64,000 bases of DNA from Oncomelania hupensis (GCA_036898135.1 CM072513.1:41432528-41496527), one strand, 5' to 3'. Shown: positions 1 to 50,852, counted from the stretch's first letter. Numbers and translations are program-made. Notes: generated by a model from the sequence alone, not told the origin.

Positions 1-267
1 CATGTGCTAAATCGTTTTATCACTAGTCAGTAAAAAACCTTAAGTGTTTTTATTGATACCAAAATACTTTTATGACAACATGTATTTCAATTTTAAATGA
101 AAAGTCTAAACATAGAAATCAAGATAACACAAATGCCATTGTTTTTCTGATGGCAGACGGGGATAACCATTCCAGGGAAAGAGGGGTGGGGACCTGAATC
201 AACACTGAACCACCAGAGCAATCATACTGCTAAAATGGACAGTGAAAATGGCCACATTTTATATCGT
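1..267. other. non-coding, nothing recognised
   Basis: AT-rich sequence to the left of a tRNA-like segment. It should be intron of the minus-strand POLR1C gene, whose last coding exon is not in the window. I looked here for the expected C-terminal exon of that gene and saw none. Confidence 0.5.
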
Positions 268-338
268 CCACCACGGGATTCGAACCTGGGTCATCGGTGT
301 GCCTGGCGAACGCTCTACCAATTGAGCTACGGCGGTGG
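268..338 (-). repeat. tRNA-like segment (tRNA pseudogene or SINE head)
   Basis: Read on the minus strand, this has a box A-like stretch (TAGCTCAATTGGTAGAGC) and a box B-like stretch (GGTTCGAATCC) at tRNA spacing. The T stem and acceptor stem pair poorly and no clean anticodon loop forms. It is therefore more likely a tRNA-derived SINE head or tRNA pseudogene than a functional tRNA. Confidence 0.5.
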
Positions 339-424
339 GACCATGTTCTTTAGTATGCATTGGAAACTAACAAAACATTCACTACATGCCATTACAATCA
401 TCTTCATGCTGTAAATTAGAACGA

Positions 425-508
425 AGAGAGAGAGAGAGAGGGGGGGGGGGGGGGGAGAGAGAGGTAGGGAGAGAGAGAGAGAGGGAGAGAAAGAGAGACA
501 GACAGACA
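425..508. repeat. GA/G-rich microsatellite
   Basis: A run of (GA)n containing a G homopolymer of about 16 bases. Open frames here made of Ser/Leu or Arg/Glu repeats are artefacts of the repeat. Confidence 0.95.
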
Positions 509-597
509 TAATCAAAGACAGAGAGACACAGTGAGAGTGAGACATTGAGAGAAAAAGACAGACCAAGAGTGTGAGAAAGAGAGAAAGGAAAACTTAC

Positions 598-39656
<39,059 letters not shown>

Positions 39657-40640
39657 GTCTCGCACGATGTCTTCGATTACGAGTGATTTCCCTTGCAAGT
39701 AGTTATAATGCGTAACTTTTTCCTGCGCAAACGTACTCAATGTTGCTCAGTCTTCTTTCTCACCTTATGGACACGACAATCCCATCTACCTCGCAATTTG
39801 AACGTTTACTTCAATTTAGTGTAATGGTACTCTTTCTCCCGTTAAATCGTAGTGACAATTAAAAAAAAAACTATAAAGAAAGAGAGTGAGAGAGTTTTAA
39901 GAAATCACCAGTACTCCGGTCACATACACACACAACTCTCATTCAATAGAAAAACGTTACTCACTATTATCTTTATTTATTTTTTTTTTTACATTTAAAT
40001 CATTACTCCAGTAACATTGATCCAACATTTTCTTTGTAGCTAAGTAAAAAAACAACCTTGCAGTACAAATTAAGAAAAGACAACACAAAAATGGAAAAAA
40101 TAGCTGTGGGTGGAACCAAGGTAAAAACATGTATACAACAGTCCAATGGTTAAGGGATATTTGTGAGGAAAAAAATACTCAGGCTAGTAAAAGTGTGAAA
40201 AACATACCACCACAAAGACACGTATTTAGCTTTTGCCTTACTCCAACAACCCTTTATATGCCAACAAAAAATGCATATTATACAGGCAATGCATGACCAA
40301 TAACAGCGACATTGTGTGATCAAGACATATTACAGTGAACTTCGGATATAGTAAAGTGCCCTGGGACCAAATAAATCTTTAGTATAACCGAATATTTAAT
40401 ATAACCGAAAATCCGTTTACAGTAAAGTTTTTAAAGTTTACTTTACTATAACCGAAACTTCGTTTATAATACAGTTTTAGAGGTTTACTTGACTATAACC
40501 GACTTCGTTTATAATAACGATTTTAGAGGGTTAATTTAGCATAACCGAAACTTTGTTTTTGTTTTAATTTAACGTTTACTAATCCGACACTCTCATTATA
40601 AAGAGATAGAAAACGCTGGTCTAAAGTGTATGTGGGTGCA

Positions 40641-41287
40641 CAGGGCTGGATCAATCCATGTTCGAGGGAGGGGGTGGGGTGGGGTGCTAGTCTAGTTCTT
40701 TTTAAAATGTATGGTACAGAGTGGTGAAACACCACAAGTAAAACTCGTGGCGCAGTGGATAAGTCGCCGGTTTCCTATGCCGAAGATCGCGGGTTCGATT
40801 GCCGCAAGGGGCGAACGTATGTGACTTAGGTACGAGACTATTGAGGTCACCGAGGGTTTTTTCCGGGCACTCCGGTTTCCTCCCTTCCTTCAATAATGGT
40901 ACAGGATGCAGTCAATATAAAAATTTCAAAAATAAAAATTCGATTTTCTTCCGTCTTCTAATAGCGATCTCCCTGCCTGTACACCACCTGTTTGAGTGAT
41001 GTATGTGTATTTGGTGTGTGTGAGGGTAAAATGAGACAGGTGAGCGTGTATGTTGGTATAGATCGCCGCGCTTTGAGCCTTGGGGAAAGGCGCGTACATA
41101 GCATAGCATCTTGTCCTGTCCTGTAACTAACTGCCTTACATAACGTATTTCCAGTTGAACAAAAACTTCCATCTTCTACTTTCTTTTTATTTTTTTTTTT
41201 ATTTTTTTGTTGTTGCCAAGGGGTGGGGGTGGGGGATGCTGCAGCACTCCTAGCACCCCCCCCCCCTACCCCCTGGATCCGGCCCTG
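40641..41287. mobile_element. hAT5-like MITE
   Basis: 647 bp with inverted ends CAGGGCTGGATCAA and CAGGGCCGGATCCA and a 5-bp duplication GTGCA (40636-40640, 41288-41292). It carries a SINE copy. Five-base duplications suit the hAT5 group; assignment is tentative. Confidence 0.7.
40741..41115 (+). mobile_element. tRNA-derived SINE (family S1), second copy
   Basis: Matches 22811-23217 throughout. Box A TGGCGCAGTGG, box B GGGTTCGATTGCC, end GATCGCCGCGCTTTGAGCC. Nested inside the hAT5-like MITE. Confidence 0.9.
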
Positions 41288-41777
41288 GTGCAAGTAAAGA
41301 AGAAGAAAAGCAAAACAAATCGGTGAACAAAATAATGACTTCTCGAATTTCCATCTTTTACCAGGATTTCTGGAGACTGTAATCGTCTGTGTGTCTATTT
41401 GTCTGTGTGTTCACGTAACTCAACATCGTTCTAAATTGAGCTGACATTTGGCGCGTTATATACATGTACATTGGAATTGGATCCCATTAATTGATTAGAT
41501 TCACATAGTTGAACAGTTAAAATAAGACAGTGCAAATCGAACGAATCGCTTTCGTTATTACATATTTTAATTTAGATTAATATTTCTGTGTTGGTTTGTT
41601 GTCCCTTGCTGAATTCCACACGAAAACTATGTTTTCCCATTTTAAAAAACACCACCACCCTCCCCAGCTCCAGCCCCACACCCCCGGAAAGCCGTCTATA
41701 AGTCGTCGTGGAGACGTTTGTCTTACCAGAGTTGCCAAGAACAAAATTCAAAGTATTTATTTGAGTGGTTGGACAAG

Positions 41778-41779
<2 letters not shown>

Positions 41780-41843
<64 letters not shown>

Positions 41844-41946
41844 AACATGGCCTTTTCAAACTTTAGATTTTCTTCTTCTTTGTGTTTCCCTTCCCCCCTC
41901 CACCCCCTAATGGGTATTACCTATTGCTATCGTAATTACAGGTAAA

Positions 41947-42045
<99 letters not shown>

Positions 42046-42158
42046 AACATGGCCTTTTCAAAATTTAGATTTTCTTCTTCTCTGTGTTTCCCTTCCTCCC
42101 TCCACCCCCTAATGGGTATTACCTATTGCTATCGTAATTACAGGTAAATAGCAATTAC
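41780..42158. repeat. duplicated (CT)n plus flank unit
   Basis: Two consecutive units, each a (CT)n array followed by TGTCGAACATGGCCTTTTCA ... ATTACAGGTAAATAGCAAT. The 115-bp flanks (41839-41953 and 42042-42156) are almost identical while the CT arrays differ in length. Confidence 0.9.
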
Positions 42159-43229
42159 GTTACTTGAGTGAACATTATGAATATGCACTCATCGTCAAGA
42201 TCTATTGTTTCTGGACACAGCCACATGATAACAAGTGACATTTCACGAAAGTGAAAAGGTCCTTTTAGCCTTTCGTATGAAGCCACCAGAAATCCACGGG
42301 AAATAGCTGAAAAGGATACTTTTTTTATGAACACTTGCAGTAGGTCCATTGTCCCTTATTGGATTCCATTACGCTCACATATGTTGATTGGATATATGTG
42401 TTTATTAACTCGGGTATTATAAACTCTTCAAGAATACCTCTCTTACAACACAGTTTGTGTATATTGATTGAAATGTTACAGTATTATTTGTTTATGTCCG
42501 TGTGTGTAAGTTCACGTGTGTGTGAGTGTGTGTGTGTGAGAGAGAGATAGAGAGAGGGTAAGAGAGAGAGAGAGAGTCCATTACCGATAAGAGATAACAT
42601 GTGAGCCTTCGTGTCCTAATTATTTCAAACCAACCCTTTAATCGGAAGGATAAATCATAAAAGTAGATCATGAATTGTACATGTTGTACTATTGTCATTG
42701 TGGAAAAACAAAAAGCTCACAAAATTAAAGCAAACAAAGACATGAACAAAACCTAAACAATATGGTGGATTAAAAAAAAAGATGGTTTGTCTTGCAAAGC
42801 CATGCAACAGCTTGGGAATAAATCTCTTCTTTACTTCTCATTGTCTTGTCTTTCCTTGAGCGCCCACAATCATAATGTTGATCTCGTGGCACTTAATGGG
42901 TGTACGCACATGCGCGAGGCCGAATCGCAAGAAGATAAAGTTCATAGTCCCTGGACAGTCCAGATCAATTAGGTAATCCTACCACATTAATACCATACTG
43001 TTTGTGTCGCCATCACTGGGAGGGGGAGGGAGGGATGTAGGAAGAGTGAGGCTCTGAAAGTGCAGTCCAGTCAAAACGTTGGTTTCCCAGTTCTCCATTG
43101 ATTCGGATTCATCTCAGTACAAAAGGTATAATTATAATGTGTTCAACTTATAACACCCTTATTTAGTCATAAACGCATTTCATCATGTACAGCGAAAGTG
43201 AAGTCTAATTTGCTTTGTAAGTTTCTAAG
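42159..43229. other. interior of the pogo element, unrecognised
   Basis: A GT/GA microsatellite lies at 42520-42575. I see no transposase motif on either strand. Confidence 0.45.
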
Positions 43230-43236
43230 CTAGGTA

Positions 43237-46200
43237 ATAATAATATAATAATAACGGATTTTTATATAGCGGGTACTCCAGCCTATGACCAGACTCACCA
43301 CGCTTTACATAGTCATAACATATAAATACGTGCACTCGATGAAACATTACTTTTGCTACAATACACCAAAAAGACGGGACAGTAAAGGTACAGACTATTT
43401 ACAATTATGTACATAAATTAAAAAAAGACAACGATATACTATTTACAACTATGTACACAAATGACAAAAAAGACAGAAAATAGAATAGCAAAAACCTATT
43501 TACAGCTATTTATATGCCCGGTTAGGCCCAGGAAGGAAAACAGTTAAATATTTACAGCCGTGTATACACTTACGGAACAGACATACTCACATAGACAAGA
43601 GATGAGAGAATGGCAGCGGGATACAAATCAATCTGAATAATGCAGTTTGAAGAGGTGGGTTTTGAGGGCCTTTTTGAATGCTTGTGTTGATTGTATGTTG
43701 CGGATATGGGAGGGAAGGGAATTCCACTGCTTAGGTGCGGAATAGGCGAATGCACGTTGGCCGTATGTCTTAGTGCGGGTGACAGGAACCTTGAGTGTGC
43801 GAGTGTCAGCAGAAGATCTTAAAGTGCGTGAAGGGGAGTAGACAGACAATAGATCAGCAAGGTAGGAAGGACAAGAATCTGTGAAGAAGTTGTGACAGAG
43901 AACAGAGAGTTTGTACTCTATGCGTGCTTGCACAGGAAGCCAGTGAAGGGAATGTAGTAGAGGTGTGATGTGATCACGTTTCTTAGCTCGGAATACTAGT
44001 CTAGCTGCTGAGTTCTGAACCTTTTGTAGTTTGTCAATGATGTGTTTTGGGGAGCCAACAAGGAGAGAGTTGCAATAGTCAAGACGAGAAAGGACGAGAG
44101 CGCAGACTAGGGTTTTGGTGGCCGGGACTGTAAGATAGTGGCGAAAGGAGCTGATTTGGCGTATGGCCGTGTATGCAGAGCGACAGACGTTGGAGATGTG
44201 GTTGTTGAGGGACAGGTCATCGGAGAGAATGTAGCCGAGATTTCTTGCTGAGGATGAGAACTGAGTGTTTGTTGTCCCTACTGTAAGCGATGTTGGGAGA
44301 GGCGAGAGTGAGGAGGAGGTGTTGTGCTTGTGAATGAGGAGGGCTTCGGTTTTATCGTCATTAAGCTTAAGCTTGTTGAGTGTCATCCATGACTTAATGT
44401 CTGTGATGCAGTTCTCCAAGGTCTGAACAGTGGAATTAATGAGAGAGTGGGCGGTGGATTTATACAGTTGTGTGTCGTCTGCAAATGACTGACTCTCAAC
44501 AGCATGCTTTCTAAGCAGGAGAAGCAGTGGCTTGGTGTACAGAGTGAATAACACCGGCCCTAAAACGGAACCCTGAGGCACGCCGCACACCAAGTCTGCT
44601 GTGCTGGAGAAACAGCCATCGACAGTGACTGCTTGTGATCTGTCAGAAAGATATGAGTGGAACCAAGCCAGGACCGAGCCAGAGAATCCAAAATAGTGTT
44701 GAAGAGTGTTAAGGAGAATGTGATGGTCAACTGTGTCAAAGGCGGCTGAGAGGTCTAATAAGGTGAGAACGGAGACGTTGCCATTATCTAAGGCAAGCAA
44801 CAGATCATTGGTTACCTTTAGGAGGGCTGTCTCAGTGCTGTGGAATGGTCGGTAGGCAGACTGGTTGGGGCAAAGTAAAGCGTTATCATATAGGTAGGCA
44901 AACAGTTGTTTGAGAACAATTTTTTCTATGACTTTGGACAGGAAGGAGAGGTTTGAAACAGGTCTATAGTTCTTTAGATTATTTTTGTCTAAACTTGGCT
45001 TTTTAAGGAGGGGTTTGATGACAGCCGCTTTGAGCACAGACGGAACAACACCAGAGGACAGACTCTCGTTGATAATGTGGGTAATGGTCGGGAGTAGAGG
45101 GTCAAGATTCTCTATCAACATGGGGGTAGGAATGGGGTCGAGAGAGCAAGATGTTGGTTTTGAGCTTAAGATGACTTTTTTGACCTCTTGCTCTGTTATT
45201 GTTTGAAAAACTTCCATCTTTGCGGTGGTGAGGGAAGGTGAGAATGGGTTAGTGATTGTGATCTCATGGCTATCAAGAGCGGCCCTTATGTCAGCTACTT
45301 TCTGTGTGAAATAATTACAAAATATATCTGGGAGCTGACATGCTGGATGTGTGGATGGGAGTGATGTTGCATTGCTCTTACCCCTTAGCTGATTGCAAAT
45401 GTCAAACAACTGTTTACAAGTTTCACTGCTGCTAATTCTGTCGCTAAAGTACCGGGTTTTGGCAGTCTGGACTATTTTAGTGACCCGTTTTTTTGCAGCG
45501 GTGAAAATCTGCTTGCTGACTTCTAAACCCGATTTGAGCCACTTTTTCTCAGCTTTGCGTCGGTGTTTCTTCGCCTCAGAGAGCTCGTCCGTAATAGACT
45601 CGTACCAGGGTGCTGAGCGAGTTGCCTTGACCTTTTTCTGGGCCACGGGAGCGTGCCGATCAAGCACCGCCTGAAGTGTACTATTCAGCTGATCCACAGT
45701 GGGGCACAGTTCTGGGGTCACTTTAGCGGTAAGGTCTTGCTTGAAAGCATCCCTATCCATGGTGCGCAGGCTGCGAGCCTTCCTGAACATGGGGGGAGGA
45801 GGGGGGGCTGCGACGCTTAGTTCGCACATGACACAGAAATGGTCAGATGTTAATTCCTGGGTGACTGAAGTTGATCTAACGACCTTATCCTGAGGCCTAT
45901 GAATAACCCAATCCATGATGTGACCACGGCTGTGGGTGGGTTCTGTGACTGACTGAGAAAGACTAAACTGATCTAAAAGTTCAATCATCTTTGCGGTGGA
46001 AGATTGCTGGGGTTGGTCAAAGTGAAAGTTAATGTCTCCTAAAACTATGTATGTTCCTGACAGTGTGTTGCAGTAATCAAGCAGGACTGGAAATTCTTGG
46101 TGGAAAATTGCATCAGTTAATTTATTTTTCTTGCTTGGAAAGGTGCGATATATGCATATGAAGTGAATGTTCTGCTGTGGAACGGACAGGCTAAGTTGAA

Positions 46201-47093
46201 CAACTTCAAAGGACGAGTGGGTGAAAGCGAAGTCTGTAATGAAGCCAAGGTGACGGGACAGACTGTTTCTGTAAATGATAGCAAGGCCACCTCCGCGATT
46301 TGAGCGAGGCAGCGAGCATATAGAGTAGTCAGAAGGGGTTAAATCAGAGCATTTACCCTCGTCGCCAGTCTGCCGAAACCAGGTTTCTTGGATGAACATT
46401 ATGTCAGTCTGCTTGTGTGAGACGAATTCTTGCAAAGCGGTACGTTTTTCAATGGGACCTAATGATTGAGCATTGAATGATGCAATACGTAGGCCTAGAG
46501 GGCTATGGCTATCGAGGTGTGAAGATAGGGGTTGAGGGGAGAGGTTGATGTGAATGAGATTGTCTGTATTACAGCGATGAGTCTCAGGCCTAGTGGTACA
46601 CTGTTGGAGTGATGCAACATGAAGCGTGGGGTCAGCGTTGGAAAGCGTAGGCGATGATCTGTGTGTAAGGACAACAGGGATAGACGAGATGTTTTGTTTG
46701 CGTTTGCCTCCACGACTAGTCCGTTTTCTGGGCAAATGACGGCCGATCGAGAACTCTTTTAATCGGAACACAAGGTCGGGAGCAAGCTTCGTGCGTGTAG
46801 ACTTCAATGACAGTAGCTTATCGCGTGTGTAGCTTGTGGATGGGATGCCGGAGCAAGATGGCGGACTACGTGAGTGCAAGAAAGCACTGTGAACGAGGCG
46901 AAAAAAAGATAGAGTAACCAAACGAACATAAAAAGAGAAGCAAAGCAACGCTACACTTACTTGAGGATCCATGAGACAACAATTACACAATACAAAACTC
47001 ACAACAAAACACTGTAAACACCACAAAATCACAAAATTCAACAGAGCTCGGATTGGTACAACCTGTCGGCGTCAACCGGAAACTCTTTGTAAC
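43237..47093 (-). mobile_element. full-length L2/CR1-like LINE
   Basis: 3857 bp flanked by a 7-bp duplication CTAGGTA (43230-43236, 47094-47100). The minus-strand 3' end reads CCCGCTATATAAAAATCCGT then an (ATT)-rich tail. One long intact ORF covers most of its length. It is inserted in the pogo transposase N-terminus. Confidence 0.87.
43628..47041 (-). CDS. LINE endonuclease-reverse transcriptase polyprotein, apparently intact
   Basis: An uninterrupted frame of 1137 codons. A basic N-terminal region (RHLPRKRTSRGGKRK) comes first. The APE endonuclease has IASFNAQSLG, MFIQETWF, GGGLAIIYRN, IVLGDINFHFD and LTSDHFCVM, so the N, E, D-x-N and S-D-H residues are present. RT has KNYRPVSNLSFLSKVIEKIV, QSAYRPFHSTETALL, LTLLDLSAAFDTVDHHILL, GVPQGSVLGPVLFTLY and SFADDTQLYKS (catalytic F-A-D-D). 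The end carries RDHITPLLHSLHWLPV and YSAPKQWNSLPSHIR. The start may lie further in than the first ATG, since the first 60 residues are hydrophobic and unlike the family. With no stop or frameshift this copy may be mobilisation-competent or recently active. Confidence 0.92.
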   Translation of the reverse strand: MNFVILWCLQCFVVSFVLCNCCLMDPQVSVALLCFSFYVRLVTLSFFRLVHSAFLHSRSPPSCSGIPSTSYTRDKLLSLKSTRTKLAPDLVFRLKEFSIGRHLPRKRTSRGGKRKQNISSIPVVLTHRSSPTLSNADPTLHVASLQQCTTRPETHRCNTDNLIHINLSPQPLSSHLDSHSPLGLRIASFNAQSLGPIEKRTALQEFVSHKQTDIMFIQETWFRQTGDEGKCSDLTPSDYSICSLPRSNRGGGLAIIYRNSLSRHLGFITDFAFTHSSFEVVQLSLSVPQQNIHFICIYRTFPSKKNKLTDAIFHQEFPVLLDYCNTLSGTYIVLGDINFHFDQPQQSSTAKMIELLDQFSLSQSVTEPTHSRGHIMDWVIHRPQDKVVRSTSVTQELTSDHFCVMCELSVAAPPPPPMFRKARSLRTMDRDAFKQDLTAKVTPELCPTVDQLNSTLQAVLDRHAPVAQKKVKATRSAPWYESITDELSEAKKHRRKAEKKWLKSGLEVSKQIFTAAKKRVTKIVQTAKTRYFSDRISSSETCKQLFDICNQLRGKSNATSLPSTHPACQLPDIFCNYFTQKVADIRAALDSHEITITNPFSPSLTTAKMEVFQTITEQEVKKVILSSKPTSCSLDPIPTPMLIENLDPLLPTITHIINESLSSGVVPSVLKAAVIKPLLKKPSLDKNNLKNYRPVSNLSFLSKVIEKIVLKQLFAYLYDNALLCPNQSAYRPFHSTETALLKVTNDLLLALDNGNVSVLTLLDLSAAFDTVDHHILLNTLQHYFGFSGSVLAWFHSYLSDRSQAVTVDGCFSSTADLVCGVPQGSVLGPVLFTLYTKPLLLLLRKHAVESQSFADDTQLYKSTAHSLINSTVQTLENCITDIKSWMTLNKLKLNDDKTEALLIHKHNTSSSLSPLPTSLTVGTTNTQFSSSARNLGYILSDDLSLNNHISNVCRSAYTAIRQISSFRHYLTVPATKTLVCALVLSRLDYCNSLLVGSPKHIIDKLQKVQNSAARLVFRAKKRDHITPLLHSLHWLPVQARIEYKLSVLCHNFFTDSCPSYLADLLSVYSPSRTLRSSADTRTLKVPVTRTKTYGQRAFAYSAPKQWNSLPSHIRNIQSTQAFKKALKTHLFKLHYSD

Positions 47094-47310
47094 CTAGGTA
47101 CTCTTTTTCTGCCAAACAGTTACATCTCTCCTTCAGTTTTTCACTCTCCTTCATAATCACTGTTACTGTTGATGCGGAAATTCCAAATTGTTCAGCAATT
47201 TCTTTTCTTTTCTTTTTTTTTCATCTTTTCATCTTCAAGTGCGTGAATTAGATCTATTTTAGGCTTCAGGGTAAGCGTGACGTGACGATGTTGCGTCATT
47301 ATGAACTTCA
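47094..47310 (-). pseudogene. pogo/Tigger transposase N-terminus (CENP-B-like HTH)
   Basis: The minus-strand frame reads TLTLKPKIDLIHALEDEKMK, then KEIAEQFGISASTVTVIMKE, a helix-turn-helix of the CENP-B/Tigger type. An L2-like LINE inserted just downstream, and the frame also meets a stop beyond the insertion point. Confidence 0.75.
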
Positions 47311-47550
47311 GTAACTCTCATGAAACTTTAATACAGTAATCTCCCTTGAAACTTTATTATAAGCGGCAGCAAAACTCGCCAGGGGCCTTAGAAAACACTT
47401 TATTATAAGCGGACTTTACTATATTTTTTTTATTATATCCGATTTTTAAAAACAGAGACAAAGAAGAGTTTTGGTCGGGACCAAGACTGGACTTTACTAA
47501 AACCGAATATTTACTTTATCCGGCCTTTATTATATCCGGAGTTCACTGTA

Positions 47551-48747
47551 TATTAAAATATATTAAGATCATTTCTACAACAAAGGAATAAGTAAAACAC
47601 TCTTATTTGTTTAACAAAAATAACATTAAAATAAAAGAAGTTTATTATATTACTATAAAATATGCTAGTGGAGATCTCGAATCTAACAGTTGAATTAAAG
47701 TACAATAAAAAACAAAAGAAATAATTTTTTTGAGTTTTTAAAGACTTATTTTTTTCAAAAAAAAGAATTAATGCTTAATTGCCCAAATAAAGAAGGTAAC
47801 CATTATTTGTAAGCTGTGCATGATGTTTGATATTATGGTGACTCAATAATGATTGTACTATATATGTGAAGTCACACAAGCAAGAAATGTGCAACAAAAA
47901 GCAAGAAACACATAAATATTTTTACATTTTTACTGTGACCCGTCTAAAACATCTGTAGTGCAAATATTGTTAAAATATTGTGTAATTCAGAACCTACTCA
48001 AAAAATTTTGTTGCCTCAACACAGTGGAAGCCAATTAAATTTAAACCTTTGAGTGTGTGTGCATGTTGTAGCTTAACAGATCCTTATACACTTCTAATCA
48101 AATAATCGAGCATCAACAATAGCGCCGATAGCGTCCGACTACAATTCGAATCTGAAAAGGCAAAAAATCACACATATCCAAAAAATCTGACACACTGCCA
48201 TGAGTCAATTTGGACAGTCAAATACACTAAATATTATGATCGCTTCACCTGATGGCTATTGCATTAACAAGCTAAAAAATTGCCACATATTTCATTGATT
48301 GATGCTAGCAGTCAGGGACGCAATTGCTTTCTAAACTGTGTTATTTGTTGAAACTTCATTTTTTACGTGTGACTATGCCACTGTTGCAACACAATGAAAC
48401 ATTGTTGCAGAAAAGTTGCTTGCCTGACTTCATCTTAACATTAGCCATGTTGTTTACTTGTTACTAAGCAATTTTCAAAACATAACCCCACAGATAATGC
48501 ATTGCAGCACCAACTGTGCTAGGCTATCTTGTGCATATTTGTTTAAAAATCAATGCATGTAGAAAAACCATTTATAAAAATCAAACATAAAACAAGAAGA
48601 CAAAGCCATTCAAATTATGAATTTCCAGACACCAACACACATTAACAAATCTATCATATAACTTTGTGTTGTGTTTTGGTCTGTTTTGTTCTCAAACATG
48701 CAAAAAACAAAAAAAAAAACAATCAAAAATAAAACTAAACGAAAATA
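47551..48747. other. AT-rich sequence, nothing recognised
   Basis: No ORF above background, no terminal repeats and no RNA signature that I can recognise. Confidence 0.5.
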
Positions 48748-50812
48748 ACCAATCCTATCCTATCCCGTAACTTGAAAGTCGTTGGGAACCACAGATGATC
48801 ATTTAAACAGCATACTCCATCTTTCTCTGTCCTCAGAAACCCTCATGGCTTCGCTCAATGTCAAGCCACTCCATTCTCGAATGTTGTCATCCCACCTCTT
48901 TTTCAGTCTCCATTTTCTTAGGGCCTCCTTGCACCATGCCTTGCAGGATGGTCTTTGCAAGGCCTGATGCTCTGGTGACATGACCATACCATCAGAGTTT
49001 CCGTTTCTTCACCACTGTGAGCATGTCATCATGTTGTCCAATGGATTGTGTGATGGTTTGTCGGACTTCAACTTTGGTGATGTGCTGGATATACAAAATG
49101 CCCAGAGGTCTTCTGTAGCATCTATCTTCATGCTTTTTATTCTTCATTGTAGATCTGCTGTGAAGGTCCATGTTTCGCAAGCAAATAGGAAGATGGAGAT
49201 GACAAGGGAGCGCTGCCGCCTTACCTTGGAGTGTAGACTGATGGACCTGAATTTCCAAATGGACTTCAACCTTGGGCAGCAGTTGTTTGTGCGATCCTGG
49301 AGAGGACATCATGTCGGGACCCATTACAACGGCTCATAACTATTGGAAGCTGTGGAATTGGCCTTGGTGTTTTGTTCATCATTTTGGTCTTCTCTGCACT
49401 TATTTCCATTCCAAATGCTCTGGAGGTGGTGTCAAGCCTCTGTACAAGCTGTTTCAAGTTCTTGTTCCTCTCCAGCCAATCCATCAATGTCATCCGCAAA
49501 ACGGAGGTTGGAGATTGCTCTACCCCCTATGCTGGCTGTGCCTTTGTGATCTGCAAGGACATCTGACATGGAAGATGTTGAAGAGTGTTGGAGAGAGTAG
49601 ACATCCTTGATGCACACAGATTGTTGTTCTGAAAAAGTTTCCGATGGCGCTGTTGTGGAGGACTGCACTGGCAATCTTGTCATACAGGTTTTTGATGACT
49701 TCAGTAATGTTAGGGCTGATGTTGTACATTCTCATGGTTGCCCAGAGAGCTGCAGGCCAGACTCGGTCAAACGCTTTCTTGAAGTCTACAAACACATGAT
49801 ATAGATGTTGTTGGTGCTGTAGGTATTTCTTGCAGATTATTCTAGGTTGAAAATCTGTTCAGTGTTACTTCGCCCGGTTCTGAATCCTGCTTGTTCTTCA
49901 GCTAAGATTTGTTCAGTTTTGGGTTTCAACCTGTTGAGTATTATTTTCAGGAGGATTTTGCTGGGATGGCTGATGAGGCTAATAGTGCGGTAGTTTTCAC
50001 ACTCCTGAAAGCTACCCTTTTTGGGAAGAGTGATGACAAGCAACTGAGTCTATGTAGGCCACTCCCCACTTTGCCAGATCTTGTTACAGATAATGGTGAA
50101 AGCGTCAATCATCGCTTCTCTTCCTGCTTAAGGAATTCTGGGGGTATGTTGTCCACTACTGCTGACTTCCCTTCTTCAGCGATTGCACTGCTGGTTCAAC
50201 TTCTTCTCGGAGAATTTAGAGGATTTCTTCTTCTTCTGTTCTTTGGAAATGCTAGAACTGATGGACGTCCGTTTGGTGTGCAGTTGTATCCAAGACTTCT
50301 TGTTCTTCTGTAAGGCACATGCCAAACGTGCTCTGGATCGTAGAGACCTTGGGCTGTTTAACACTTGTCAGCCGCTTCACAGTCTGGTAGACCTTCTTGT
50401 TGTTGTTCTTGTTCAGATTGTTCTCTATTTCCTAATTTGATTTTTCAGTAGGTATCAGCTCCCTATGAGGTGTTCTTTTTCTTTCACATAGGTCCAAAAG
50501 AAAAGTTCAGGTGTGACCCAAAGTTTCTTCTTTGGGCGGTGCTTGCCAAGGATCTCAGTTGCAGCATCTCTCACACTGGTCATGGTGTGGACATCTACTT
50601 CACCAGCTCCCAAAATGAGCAATGATGCAAATTTCCCTCCAATTTTGGCTTGGAATATTTCTGCCCGCTCCAGGTTTTGCAGTTTGTACAGGTCGAACTT
50701 CAGTCTGGTGCATTTTGCTGGAGCCGGAAAGATATCATCATGAGATCGTGGTCACTTCCGATGTATGTTCCTGGAAAAGTGTGTGTTCTGCCAATGTTGA
50801 CGCTTGATCTGA
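48748..50812 (-). pseudogene. R3 LINE, old decayed copy
   Basis: Starts on the left with the tail complement AATCCTATCCTATCCCGTAA and parallels 32403-35000 with many indels: LRFADDIDGLAGEEQEL, CVHQGCLLSPTLFNIF, MFVDFKKAFDRVWPAALW, EEQAGFRTGRSNTEQIF. It shows the LINE without the S2 SINE (near 50340). All frames are broken. Confidence 0.85.
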
Positions 50813-50846
50813 AATAAACAATACTAAATACAAAATGTAATAGACC

Positions 50847-50852
<6 letters not shown>

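Larger units (their letters stand above)
40333..47548 (-). mobile_element. pogo/Tigger-type element with nested insertions
   Basis: Inverted ends CAGTGAACTTCGGATATAGT and CAGTGAACTCCGGATATAAT with TA on both sides (40331-40332, 47549-47550). Subterminal repeats of TATAACCGAAACTTCGTTTA occur inside the left end. The transposase start is at 47094-47310. Removing the nested LINE (43237-47093) and MITE (40641-41287) leaves about 2.7 kb, in which I find no catalytic domain. Confidence 0.78.

Noticed and set aside
39657..39740. Upstream extension of POLR1C exon 1 (STFAQEKVTHYNYLQG)
   Set aside because: The extended frame begins at TTG and has no ATG; the downstream ATG gives a family-like N-terminus.
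44985..45893. Plus-strand ORFs opposite the intact LINE ORF
   Set aside because: Antisense shadows of the 1137-codon LINE frame.
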